From Nitrospiraceae bacterium (GTDB taxonomy: Bacteria > Nitrospirota > Nitrospiria > Nitrospirales > Nitrospiraceae): a stretch of 64,000 nt of DNA. How positions within the stretch are numbered: position 1 is the first letter of the stretch; each line of letters starts with the position of its first letter. A program made the translations under genes and the position numbers. This document shows, piece by piece, positions 9,064 to 17,165 of the stretch. The DNA is taken from contig CAKKRK010000098.1 in the NCBI GenBank assembly GCA_919902665.1, positions 1-64,000 of the forward strand, read 5' to 3'. The notes beneath the pieces were generated by a model. It saw only the letters and a program-made list of their open reading frames with translations, had not been told where the DNA came from and did no database searches.

Positions 9064-9756
9064 ATGGAAGAAGAAACCACAACATCTCCGACCACAGAGG
9101 AACAAGCCGACAAGGTGGTCATCTATTGGGAGCGGGAATACTCCACTGCCTTTCCGCCGGAGCGGCTGAAACTGGACTTTCATCCTCACCGGCCGATGTT
9201 GAGTCAGATGACGCTGGATGAGCAACGGGCTCTGGCTGCCAGTGGATACAAGGTGTTGCCGGACGACTGTGGGCCGGTCCGCACCGTGGGCAACTACGGC
9301 TGGCTTATTCGTTGTCCGGCCGATATCAAATTACGCCGCACCGCATCAGGGGTGCAGTGGCAATCGCCGCCGATCGCACAGGAAGAGCGTCTGCTTGGTT
9401 ACAAGACCTTCTCCGGCATGTACGTTGATTTGATTCTGAATAGCGGGTATCCCAAGCTCTGTTGTGGGGTCCGCCTGTACTACCCTAAACATGTCGGCTT
9501 GATGATGAAGGATCTGCCCAACCACTTCTATCATCACCCGGACCGGACGTTTACCGTTTGGGAGGGTATCAAGACGCAGGAGTACAAGCGCACGCCGAAT
9601 CAGTATGCCTGGTTGCCAGACTACGAAGCTTTCACCGCCAATTTTCTGTTACAGTTGCACAAGCCCACGACGATCAAGCGCGGCGATCCGATCGGTGTGA
9701 TTCTGCCCGTCCTGCTTCCGAAACAGTTTGTGCTCCAAGAAATTCAGCATCCCTGA
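9064..9756 (+). CDS. Conserved hypothetical protein (possible DUF6065-like)
   Basis: 230 residues, soluble, no signal peptide or membrane segment. It has an acidic/Thr-rich N-terminus, then many aromatic residues: GNYGWLIRCPADIKLRR, LNSGYPKLCCGVRLYYP, NHFYHHPDRTFTVWEGIKT, and a C-terminal RGDPIGVILPVLLP. The GWLIRCPADI and pairing of aromatic blocks recalls DUF6065 proteins, but that is a weak guess. Gene order gives no functional hint: it is single, converging on the hydrolase gene 9 bases downstream. Confidence 0.6.
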   Translation: MEEETTTSPTTEEQADKVVIYWEREYSTAFPPERLKLDFHPHRPMLSQMTLDEQRALAASGYKVLPDDCGPVRTVGNYGWLIRCPADIKLRRTASGVQWQSPPIAQEERLLGYKTFSGMYVDLILNSGYPKLCCGVRLYYPKHVGLMMKDLPNHFYHHPDRTFTVWEGIKTQEYKRTPNQYAWLPDYEAFTANFLLQLHKPTTIKRGDPIGVILPVLLPKQFVLQEIQHP

Positions 9757-9765
9757 GACGTCGCG

Positions 9766-10542
9766 TCAGGGCCGAGTCGTCGAGAGGTGCTGTGTCAGCC
9801 AATCCGCAAGGGTTTGAGTCATTCGCGTGAAGTCGGTCCCCTTCGTGAACTGATGGTCGGCACCGGGCAACAGCTCGAGATGTTTCTTGATCTGTAGTGC
9901 CTCATAGAGCCGCTGACTTTGATGGAGCGGGACATGCTCGTCTTGATCGCCTTGCACAATGACGGTCGGAGCCGTGATTGATCGTGCGGGGACGTAGGCG
10001 ATCTGTCGGAGCGCATCTTCATAAAAGGCATAGTGGAGGGCGATTCGGTCAGAGCCGCCCATAATGTTTGGAATCGTGTCAGTTGCTTTCCATTGCGCCA
10101 TTCCATTATCCCCGAATTCGAGCTGTAGCTCCTCGGCGAAGTCGACGACAGGACACTTCAGGGCGAGACAGGCCAAGTCCGTTCGTTGAGACGCAGTCAG
10201 CGTTGCAACCAGACCGCCGAAGCTTGATCCCATCAGGCCGCTGTGCCGATAACCACGCTCCCTCATGAGATCGACCGCGCGCTGTGCCTGTTCAACTGCC
10301 AAACTGACGGTAATCTGATCGAACGGGCCTTCGCTTTCTCCCTGGCCGAAGAAGTCGAAGCGAAAGGTGGCGATACCTCGGTCGATCAGCATGCGGGTCA
10401 GTGCATTGTTCGTTGAGCTGGTTTTTGATGAAAGAAACCCGTGACACAGGATGGCTATCTTGTCTGTTCCTCCGTCAGGGACGGTTAAGATGGCGGCGAC
10501 TCGATGACCCTGAGGATCGAGAAATGAGAACCGTTCTTCCAT
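9766..10542 (-). CDS. Alpha/beta hydrolase (serine aminopeptidase S33/esterase type)
   Basis: 258 residues. Catalytic triad positions are visible: nucleophile elbow GSSFGG (Ser near residue 105), Asp in VQGDQDEHVPL near 200, His in GADHQF near 230. The oxyanion region is ILCHGFLSSKTSSTN, and FRFDFFGQGESEG is typical of this fold. Relatives are feruloyl-esterase or cinnamoyl-ester hydrolases, but the substrate is undetermined. Cytoplasmic: no signal peptide. Confidence 0.85.
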   Translation of the reverse strand: MEERFSFLDPQGHRVAAILTVPDGGTDKIAILCHGFLSSKTSSTNNALTRMLIDRGIATFRFDFFGQGESEGPFDQITVSLAVEQAQRAVDLMRERGYRHSGLMGSSFGGLVATLTASQRTDLACLALKCPVVDFAEELQLEFGDNGMAQWKATDTIPNIMGGSDRIALHYAFYEDALRQIAYVPARSITAPTVIVQGDQDEHVPLHQSQRLYEALQIKKHLELLPGADHQFTKGTDFTRMTQTLADWLTQHLSTTRP

Positions 10543-10603
10543 GGGAGGGATTGTAGCAGAGTCGATGTCCGAGGTCAGGAACGGGGGATACCTGGCCGGA
10601 CGT

Positions 10604-11929
10604 TCAGGCCGTGAGTTTCAGTTCGTCGGTGGAGGTCTGTGCGGCCCGAAGTGTGTCCGGTTTCTTGGCGATGATTGAGGTCAGCTTGACTGAAAAGAGC
10701 ACCAAGCCGGTGATGAGGAGGCCGAGACTCGTCCAGGTTGCAATATGGATGTAGATGGAGGTCAGCGGCACATTCCACGTGAGTGCGGCCAAGAGGCCAA
10801 GCCCCATGGTTCCGAGCGAGAGAGTGGCGATCTGTACCGATTTCCAGCGGTTCATGATCCCGTTTAGCTGATGGAGATACGGCCCGCGCTTCTTGGTATT
10901 GGGGACACGATCAGCTGCTAGCGTGATGGGTATGAAGTAGGAACACGCGCCCATGATGGCATTCACGATGAAGCCGACGAACGTCATATGTGTATAGGCG
11001 ACGAGGTGGAGTGTGCCGTACGGCAGCCGCGGGGGACTGGAGAGGTGATTCGCTCCGACCAGCACGCCGAGGATGATGGTGAACAGGAGAAAGAAGGTAC
11101 TGACCAAAAGATGGTCCGAGGCGGCGCTGCCGCTGTGGGTCGAGGCGCGCCAAGTTCCCAGCAGATTGCCGGTCCAGAGAATTCCGCCTGTGAAGAGCAT
11201 GGCGCCAGCGGCCATTTCAACCGAGACCGATGAGTTCAAGAATCCGCCGATCAAAACAGCGACACCGAGGGGCATCAAGACTATCGCTGTCTGCGCGAGC
11301 TTGGGGCTTAAGAAAGGGCGGCTCCAGATTATCGGGAGGAGATAGTGCATCATGCCGATGATGGCCAGCACCACAAAGCCGAGCACCACCAGGTGAATGT
11401 GCGCAAGCCGCATATAGCCATAGGATTCCTGAACGAACCCGAGTGCCATAATTTCTCCGAAGGCCGACCCGCCCACGAGGCAGAAGAGAGAGAGCGCGTA
11501 ATACCAAGACTCTTTGATTGAGAACTTCCAGGCCCTGCTCGCAGGGATCCACACGGTGTAGATGACGGAGGAAAATGCGGCAATCACCACGAAGCCGGCG
11601 ACGCCTACGATCAGGGACTGATGCAGCCAGAACCCCACGAGCATTCCAACCAGCCCGCTGTTCAGCGCCCAGAATGTGAGGGGATGTGAGTCTGATTCTT
11701 TTCGGTCAGCCGCGTGAGGGGGGGAGATGAATAGGAGAAATCCACCAAGAATAATCTGGGCCACACCACCGACCAAGACGGCATGGACATGAAGCATTCG
11801 GACCCATGGCGGCAGCGGAGTGCCACGAATCAGCCCGATCAGGATCGCCAACCCGAGGATGGACGCCAGCACCAGCCAGCCAAGGCCTGTGAAGCAAAAT
11901 GAGAGGGGTGGATAGGGTCGTGTAAACAT
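10604..11929 (-). CDS. Haem-copper oxidase subunit I-like membrane protein
   Basis: 441 residues with about 12 predicted membrane segments. Three segments begin with a His-containing motif followed by a Gly-rich helix and Pro: MLHVHAVLVGG, RLAHIHLVVLGF ending HYLLP, and AYTHMTFVGF ending YFIP. This pattern resembles cbb3/NorB-type oxidase subunit I and, more distantly, NnrS. I do not see the canonical CuB histidine pair WxHH, so it may not be a full oxidase. No partner subunit gene is adjacent. Role is inferred only: redox or NO-related haem protein in the inner membrane. Confidence 0.6.
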   Translation of the reverse strand: MFTRPYPPLSFCFTGLGWLVLASILGLAILIGLIRGTPLPPWVRMLHVHAVLVGGVAQIILGGFLLFISPPHAADRKESDSHPLTFWALNSGLVGMLVGFWLHQSLIVGVAGFVVIAAFSSVIYTVWIPASRAWKFSIKESWYYALSLFCLVGGSAFGEIMALGFVQESYGYMRLAHIHLVVLGFVVLAIIGMMHYLLPIIWSRPFLSPKLAQTAIVLMPLGVAVLIGGFLNSSVSVEMAAGAMLFTGGILWTGNLLGTWRASTHSGSAASDHLLVSTFFLLFTIILGVLVGANHLSSPPRLPYGTLHLVAYTHMTFVGFIVNAIMGACSYFIPITLAADRVPNTKKRGPYLHQLNGIMNRWKSVQIATLSLGTMGLGLLAALTWNVPLTSIYIHIATWTSLGLLITGLVLFSVKLTSIIAKKPDTLRAAQTSTDELKLTA

Positions 11930-11939
11930 GGATATGCCG

Positions 11940-12740
11940 CTACCGTTCTAGGAAATAAAAATGATCCGTGGGGCCTTGTCCGTGGCCGATTGCCAGCCCA
12001 TGACGGATCGCTTCGGTGACGTAGGACTTGGCGGCTTGCGCCGCATCCAGGACGGATTGCCCTCGTGCCAGATGCGCTGCCAGCGCGGAGGCGAACGTAC
12101 AGCCGGTGCCATGCGTATGGCGGGTCTCGATAAACTCCCCCTTCAAGACATTAAAAAATCGTCCGTCGTAGAGCAGATCCGTCGCCCGTTCAGCGAGGAG
12201 ATGGCCGCCTTTGATCAGCACATACTTACATCCGAATCCATGAATGATCTTGGCGGCTCGCCGAGCATCAGCCAACGAGGCAACCTCAATACCCGACAAC
12301 TGCTGCGCCTCATGCACGTTCGGTGTCACGACCAATGCGAGCGGCAACAGCGTGGTCTTGACTGCTTCGACCGCGTCCGGTTGCAAGAGCGCATGACCGC
12401 TCTTGGAAATCATCACCGGATCCACGACCAGGTTGGTCACGTGCTGAGGGGTCAGCATTCTCACGACCACTTCGAGGATGGCCACTGAGGACAACATCCC
12501 GGTCTTCACGGCAGCGACGTCGAAATCATCGAAGATCGCGTCGAGTTGCGAGGCGATGATGGCCGGTGGCAATTCGAAGATATCCGTCACCTCTTCGGTA
12601 TTCTGGGCCGTGATCGCCGTGATGACAGACATGGCGAACACACCATTGGCGGACATGGCTTTGATATCGGCCTGGATACCCGCGCCTCCGCCTGAATCCG
12701 AGCCGGCGATCGTGAGCACTTGTTTCAAGGTTTTCGACAT
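11940..12740 (-). CDS. thiD: Hydroxymethylpyrimidine/phosphomethylpyrimidine kinase
   Basis: 266 residues, the usual ThiD length. It phosphorylates HMP and HMP-P in thiamine synthesis. Signature N-terminus [19 protein letters not shown] with the substrate pocket, then [29 protein letters not shown] and the catalytic [15 protein letters not shown] anion-hole motif near residues 212-226. It is 10 bases downstream of the FlgO-like gene and 10 bases upstream of the oxidase-like gene on the same strand, so cotranscription is likely though functional linkage is not obvious. Confidence 0.93.
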   Translation of the reverse strand: MSKTLKQVLTIAGSDSGGGAGIQADIKAMSANGVFAMSVITAITAQNTEEVTDIFELPPAIIASQLDAIFDDFDVAAVKTGMLSSVAILEVVVRMLTPQHVTNLVVDPVMISKSGHALLQPDAVEAVKTTLLPLALVVTPNVHEAQQLSGIEVASLADARRAAKIIHGFGCKYVLIKGGHLLAERATDLLYDGRFFNVLKGEFIETRHTHGTGCTFASALAAHLARGQSVLDAAQAAKSYVTEAIRHGLAIGHGQGPTDHFYFLER

Positions 12741-12750
12741 GTGTGATCCT

Positions 12751-13719
12751 TTACGGTGTCGTCAGCGTAGATTCCGACGGCGAGCCAATCTTTAGTCCAT
12801 CGATGACGAAGGAGGCGTCTCGCCGAGGTAATATTTCGCTGAAATGAAGTGTGAATTGCGTGGCGGCTGTCTCCGATGAGCCGGTGAAGGTCAGGACGGC
12901 CCGTTCCTTCCGGCGAGGGGAGAGTTCGATGCCATGGGTACACAGCCCTTCTCGATTGTCCCCAACGCCTTGAGGCCAAGCCGTTCCTTGTTCGTCCTTC
13001 AGGAGTGTCTCCTGTAAGCGACAGAGGACCTTCAGATCGCGTCGGGAAAGGTTTTCAATGGTGAGATCCACCTTGGCTCGGTTGGCCTGCAGTTCGATCG
13101 ATCGGATCACCATTTCGTAGTACTCGTTCCGGTAGCTCCCTAAACCGACCGGCGTCGAAGCCTCTTTAGGACTGTTGATGCTCATGATCGGTTGCGGAGT
13201 TTCCTCTTTCTTAAAGAACATATTCAAGGGGCCGGCTTTGGGCAGCATCCCTCGTATCGCACGGATCGGCTGGGCATTCGATGGGCTGATGAGTCGTAGG
13301 GTGACCTGCAGGCCATCGGGCGTGTCGAGGATGACGCCGTCCACAAACAGGTCGGCGCGTATCGCTTTGGCCGCCTGCTGTAGGGTCTTCGCGTGGGCCG
13401 AGTCGATGTGATCAACGTGTAACTTCTTCAGGGTCGAGTACGCAAGGGCGCGATCCACCACCGTCAATTCACCGGCCACCATGATCTGTGTCCCGAGTTC
13501 CTCGGCCAGGAACTGTCCCATCGGGGTCGATTCCCCTTTTCCATCGGTGAAGTCGAGAAACGCCAGGCGCTGCTTTTTTGCCTTGGCGGCTCCTTCAGCC
13601 ACCCCGTCAGCCAATTGCTTGAGGCCCTCCTCATACTTCGTCCCAGCCCACGACGAGGTTGGATGAGAGAAGAGTGGCAGAAGACCGACGAGTAGTACCA
13701 GAAGTCCAATCATAGGCAT
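12751..13719 (-). CDS. Exported FlgO/CsgG-like protein
   Basis: 322 residues. A signal peptide (about residues 1-25, cleavage after SSWA) leads into a domain that looks like FlgO or CsgG N-terminal regions: [20 protein letters not shown], a [17 protein letters not shown] stretch, and [23 protein letters not shown]. These domains bind outer-membrane or curli/flagellar structures. The C-terminal half (about 190-322) is a separate beta-rich domain with no match I recognise. A sharp function cannot be given. Confidence 0.6.
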   Translation of the reverse strand: MPMIGLLVLLVGLLPLFSHPTSSWAGTKYEEGLKQLADGVAEGAAKAKKQRLAFLDFTDGKGESTPMGQFLAEELGTQIMVAGELTVVDRALAYSTLKKLHVDHIDSAHAKTLQQAAKAIRADLFVDGVILDTPDGLQVTLRLISPSNAQPIRAIRGMLPKAGPLNMFFKKEETPQPIMSINSPKEASTPVGLGSYRNEYYEMVIRSIELQANRAKVDLTIENLSRRDLKVLCRLQETLLKDEQGTAWPQGVGDNREGLCTHGIELSPRRKERAVLTFTGSSETAATQFTLHFSEILPRRDASFVIDGLKIGSPSESTLTTP

Positions 13720-14207
13720 GAATTTATGTCATTATACTCAGGGAAGTCCTGCTGTCTAGCGTGCTATAGAAAATGGAGCGCGCGCGAGGCCCGGTTTGAA
13801 CAGAGGGAGAAGAGTGATGCGCCCTTGAAAGTTGAGTAATCCGCGAGTGCCTCATCTGTAGTAATGTTACGAATAGCCGTCGCATGCCACCTTTGGAATT
13901 CGTCGCTCATTTCAGACAAGTAAACCGGTATCCTTTTCCCTAGGTCATGGCGGATACCGAGCCGGTGGCGGGAATAGCGAGTTTGGGGTGTGCGCCGCAG
14001 ATCTAGGCTGAGAAACCAGTACTTCGTTCGATGTATCGCCTACTTCCTCATTATTCTCTCGTTTCTGACTGACTGATTGACACTGGATGTGCAGTATTGG
14101 TCTCGCGACTAAACCTTTGGTGGGGTTTGACAAGAGCGCTCGCCAATGGGGTACACTGCTCTCCCTAATAGCCCCCCCTTTTACTCCTACTGTCCAAGGA
14201 GGACTCG
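13720..14207. other. Intergenic region upstream of the Rh channel gene
   Basis: 488 bases between divergent genes. It contains the predicted promoter at 14127-14157 and a strong AAGGAGGA ribosome site at 14199-14206 just before the Rh start. The left two-thirds show no gene or clear structure. Confidence 0.6.
14127..14157 (+). promoter_or_regulatory. Predicted sigma-70 promoter of the Rh channel gene
   Basis: TTGACA at 14127-14132 and TACACT at 14152-14157 with a 19-base spacer, slightly long. The spacer holds the 8-bp palindrome GAGCGCTC at 14134-14141, positioned where a regulator could act. The -10 is about 45 bases upstream of the ATG. Confidence 0.5.
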
Positions 14208-15479
14208 ATGCGGAACAGCTTCTGGTTGAAGGTGCTCAGCGCAGCAGGTCTGTTGCTCTTGTGCGTCACAAGTTGGGTCGGTGCCGAAGAGCCGGCTGGT
14301 GCCGTGAATGAGGCGCGCTTGGTCGCGCAATATAACTACTCGATTCACATCCTGGCCATGTTGGTCGTCGGGTTCGGCTTTCTTATGGTCTTCGTCCGAC
14401 GATATGGCTTCGGGGCTACGACCGGCACCTATCTCGTCGTCGCAACGGGGATACCTCTGTACATGTTGTTGCGCGCGAATGGAGTGGTGGGGCATTCGAT
14501 CCAGGCCCATTCGGTTGAAACGCTCATGCTGGCGGAATTTTCAGTGGCAACGGCGTTGATCGCGATGGGGGCGGTGCTTGGACGCTTGCGCGTGTTTCAG
14601 TACGCGTTACTCACGCTGTTGCTGGTGCCGCTCTATGCGCTGAACGAATATTTGGTGTTGGACAATGGTTCGGGGCTGACCAAAGGGTTTCAGGATTCAG
14701 CTGGATCGATCGTCATCCACGCATTCGGTGCCTATTTCGGATTGGCCGCGTCTCTGGTGCTGACGACGGCGCAGCAGCGGAGTCAGCCGATCGAATCCGA
14801 TCCGACGTCTGATCGGTTCGCGATGCTCGGGTCCATGGTGCTGTGGTTGTTTTGGCCGAGTTTTGCGACCGCAATTGTGCCGTTCGAGCAAATGCCCCAA
14901 ACGGTCGTGAATACGATCCTGGCTCTGAGCGGGGCCACGCTTGCCACCTACTTCCTCAGCACACGTTTTCATCATGGAAAGACCTCGATGGTGGATATGG
15001 CTAATGCCGCATTGGCGGGTGGAGTCTCCATTGGCTCGACCTGTAACCTCGTGAGCCCCACAGGTGCGTTTGGGATCGGATTGTTGGCCGGTGCTTTGTC
15101 GGTCATCGGGTATGTGTTTATTCAGCCCATGCTCGAATCGAAGATCAAGCTCGTCGATACGTGCGGCGTCCACAATCTGCATGGGATGCCTGGGTTATTG
15201 GGTGGACTGATCGCAATTGTTGTGGTGCCTGGTGTCGCTGGGGTTCAACTCGTGGGCATCGCGATGACGCTTGCCACCGCAATCGTTGGAGGGGTCATCG
15301 CCGGTATGATCATCAAAGCCACAGGTACGACTGAACAGGCGTATGAAGACTGCCATGAGTTTTCCCATGTGCCGGGGCCGGAGAGTGAACGACGGGTGGA
15401 GGAGCTGGCGCTTGGAGCCAAGGCCGATATCGACGCCCTGCAAAAGGAAGTGCTTGCCCGGGCGGCGGCGCGTAGTTAA
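14208..15479 (+). CDS. Rh-type ammonia/ammonium channel (Rh50-like)
   Basis: 423 residues with a cleavable-looking signal (about residues 1-26, ending VGA) and about 11 membrane segments. It belongs to the Rh branch rather than Amt: GSIVIHAFGAYFGLAASL (first pore His) and DTCGVHNLHGMPGLLGG (second pore His) are Rh hallmarks, as are SAGS near residue 166 and the acidic C-terminal tail. By recalled family comparison it closely resembles the Nitrosomonas europaea Rh50, in the LVAQYNYSIHILAM start and AYEDCHEFSHVPGPE tail. It should conduct NH3 across the inner membrane. No glnK gene follows, as expected for Rh channels. It sits near gltBD only loosely (24 kb). Confidence 0.93.
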   Translation: MRNSFWLKVLSAAGLLLLCVTSWVGAEEPAGAVNEARLVAQYNYSIHILAMLVVGFGFLMVFVRRYGFGATTGTYLVVATGIPLYMLLRANGVVGHSIQAHSVETLMLAEFSVATALIAMGAVLGRLRVFQYALLTLLLVPLYALNEYLVLDNGSGLTKGFQDSAGSIVIHAFGAYFGLAASLVLTTAQQRSQPIESDPTSDRFAMLGSMVLWLFWPSFATAIVPFEQMPQTVVNTILALSGATLATYFLSTRFHHGKTSMVDMANAALAGGVSIGSTCNLVSPTGAFGIGLLAGALSVIGYVFIQPMLESKIKLVDTCGVHNLHGMPGLLGGLIAIVVVPGVAGVQLVGIAMTLATAIVGGVIAGMIIKATGTTEQAYEDCHEFSHVPGPESERRVEELALGAKADIDALQKEVLARAAARS

Positions 15480-15558
15480 GTCGGAAGGGAAGCTCATATC
15501 GACCGTGTCGGTCAGCGTGTTATTTCCTAGCTCGTTCAGAGCCAGCGGTGCGGGATGC

Positions 15559-15572
15559 GTTCACGCGTGAAC
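15559..15572. repeat. Perfect 14-bp palindrome after the Rh gene
   Basis: GTTCACGCGTGAAC is fully self-complementary and lies 80 bases past the Rh stop. Lacking a loop it makes a poor terminator, so an operator-like protein site or accidental dyad is likelier. It abuts a 20-bp sequence (15573-15592) shared with 4602-4621 at 18 of 20 bases. Confidence 0.6.
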
Positions 15573-15719
15573 TGACCGGTTGATCTGTCGAAGACAAGGA
15601 AACGGCTAGACTGGATGAGCCTCCGGCACGAGCGATCTCTGGATGGAGCATCCAAATAGGACTGAATATGATATGGCCAGATCTGTTAGCGGGACAGTGA
15701 AGGAAGAAGGACCCTGGTG

Positions 15720-15795
15720 TGGTGCGCCCGACAGGACTTGAACCTGTAACCTTCTGATCCGTAGTCAGATGCTCTATCCATTGAGCTACGGGCGC
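15720..15795 (-). tRNA. tRNA-Arg (anticodon ACG)
   Basis: On the minus strand, acceptor GCGCCCG pairs with CGGGCGC, D arm AGCTCAATGGATAGAGC, anticodon stem TCTGA/TCAGA around loop CTACGGA giving anticodon ACG (read as ICG), T arm with GTTCAAGTC, discriminator A and encoded CCA (15720-15722). It decodes CGU/CGC/CGA. Confidence 0.97.
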
Positions 15796-15987
15796 ATCTG
15801 TATTTTCCGCTGAGGTATAGGTCCTGAGGTAAAGGGATCGCTTGACGACGAATAGGTAGAGGATGCTGTCTCGTCTCAGCGCTTTTGTCTCAGCACGTAC
15901 CGGTGTCAGTGGTTATACAGTTCTCAGTGAGAAGGGGTCAAGAGACGAACGCTAGAAAGTCTAGATTCGAGGTCCGGGGGCAGGTGG

Positions 15988-16332
15988 TTAGGGGATGGTC
16001 TTGCTCACTTCGCTTGAGAAGGGACTTTCAGCGCCGTTCGACTTATATGCGGTGACTGTGAAGAAATAGGTGGTGCCGGATGCAAGGCCAGGCACAGTAT
16101 AGCTCGTAACATTCATGGGGACGGTCGCTGTCGGCTCTCCATACGCACCTGGCGCTGTTGCCTGATAGATCTTGTATCCGGCAAGGTCTGATCCCTCACT
16201 AGCCTCCCACAAAAGCGTGGCTGTTCCACTGGGTACGGTCTGGTTGAATAAGGCGCACGCTGTTGTCACGAGTAAGAATGCACATAGCTGGAATGCAAGA
16301 TAATGACGGATCGTCGATCTGGTGAGGCTCAT
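15988..16332 (-). CDS. Small fibronectin type III lipoprotein
   Basis: 114 residues from ATG 16332; an upstream ATG at 16383 would add a charged 17-residue leader with no ribosome site, so I chose the inner start. The N-terminus is a lipoprotein signal (hydrophobic stretch, VTTAC with the likely lipidated Cys near 27). The rest is one FN3 repeat: ATLLWEASEGSDLAGYKIY, then TSYTVPGLASGTTYFFTVTA, ending SPFSSEVSKTIP. Such domains typically mediate surface or cell-wall contacts; no enzyme domain is attached. Confidence 0.75.
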   Translation of the reverse strand: MSLTRSTIRHYLAFQLCAFLLVTTACALFNQTVPSGTATLLWEASEGSDLAGYKIYQATAPGAYGEPTATVPMNVTSYTVPGLASGTTYFFTVTAYKSNGAESPFSSEVSKTIP

Positions 16333-16510
16333 AAGACGCCTACGTCCAACTCCTGTGCCGAGGGATTCAGTTTGGTGAGCCATGGGAGGAACATATTTGC
16401 ACGGATCTTGGCACCAGAAATATTCTTACAGAAGCGCATGGACATATCAAGAATGAAGGTTGACCGTCTGTGGCGATCAGCAGGAGGGTAGGGGATTCTG
16501 TTCCGGAGTA

Positions 16511-16553
16511 ATAAAAACACTGGGGGCTTTCTCCTCTTCGGTAGAAAGCCCCC
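16511..16553 (-). terminator. Rho-independent terminator of the Lys/His repeat gene
   Basis: Reading the minus strand, an 11-bp perfect stem (16522-16532 with 16543-16553, GGGGGCTTTCT) closes a 10-base loop and is followed by GTGTTTTTATT. It is 25 bases past the stop of the repeat peptide gene and gives a single-gene transcript. Confidence 0.93.
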
Positions 16554-16578
16554 TAGCGTAGCCTCAATAAGCTAGAAC

Positions 16579-16812
16579 TTACTTGCCGCCCTTTTCATCC
16601 TTCTTCTCGCCGAAGGTGTCGGCATGGCCGCCCTTCTTCTCTTCCTTCTTGTCGCCGTAGGTGTCCATGTGGCCACCCTTCTTCTCTTTCTTCTCTTCAG
16701 CCATCACCACATGGCCGCCCTTCTTCTCTTCTTTCTTCTCGCCGGCGAACGCTGGTGCGCTGAAGGTCACTGCCACTGCCACTGCCATGATTGCCATCAA
16801 CATGCTCTTCAT
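16579..16812 (-). CDS. Secreted Lys/Glu/Gly/His repeat peptide
   Basis: 77 residues. A clean signal peptide (about 1-23, cleavage after PAFA) leaves a 54-residue mature chain built from near-repeats of KKEEKKGGH followed by xDTYG or similar: three GGH units and a final KKDEKGGK. About half the residues are Lys or Glu, and no fold is predicted. The His spacing could bind metal or polyanions; this is speculative. It has its own sigma-54-type promoter and terminator and stands alone, so it is probably induced as a separate response gene. No family recognised. Confidence 0.8.
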   Translation of the reverse strand: MKSMLMAIMAVAVAVTFSAPAFAGEKKEEKKGGHVVMAEEKKEKKGGHMDTYGDKKEEKKGGHADTFGEKKDEKGGK

Positions 16813-17165
16813 TATAAGGACCCCCTAAAATAAGAAGTTAAAAAATATGTGTGCCACTCACTTGGCACTTACCTAGATGCTCAGCAAAGGTAGTGCCATT
16901 TCGTCCTATTAGTAAGATGAGACAAAGACCATCAGGTAATCAGCAGGTTACGAAATTCCTCTCATGAAGATGTGAATGGTTTATCCTGCAAGGTGCCGTA
17001 GCGGAATAGTTTGTGTACGACTAAACTGCCTCACTCCGCTCGCGAACATACATGATGGGCTGAGCGTTTCGCGAGTCCTCATCCTCAGAGGAGTAACTTG
17101 AGGAGGACGAGGTGTTCGAGGGGGACAGGTGTAAGAATTCGAGATTCAAGGAACAAGGTTGTCGA
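16813..17165. other. Intergenic region with sigma-54 promoter
   Basis: 353 bases between two minus-strand genes. Apart from the promoter site described and a short imperfect GTGCCACTCACTTGGCAC dyad near 16851-16868, I see no gene or terminator for the upstream cca gene. Confidence 0.5.
16883..16898 (-). promoter_or_regulatory. Sigma-54 promoter upstream of the repeat peptide gene
   Basis: On the minus strand TGGCAC (complement of 16893-16898) is followed after exactly five bases by TTGCT (complement of 16883-16887), fitting the TGGCAC-N5-TTGC -24/-12 consensus. The -12 element lies about 70 bases before the ATG, leaving a leader of about 55-60 bases with an AGGGGG ribosome site. A sigma-54 activator is encoded at 35432-36793, but its link to this site is not shown. 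Confidence 0.8.

Noticed and set aside
13720-14207. Possible sigma-54 promoter upstream of the Rh gene
   Set aside because: No TGGCAC-N5-TTGC spacing found; a sigma-70-like pair fits better.
16624-16833. Leu-rich plus ORF over the repeat peptide
   Set aside because: Its repeats are the mirror of the Lys/Glu repeats on the minus strand; the minus gene has a signal peptide, ribosome site, promoter and terminator.
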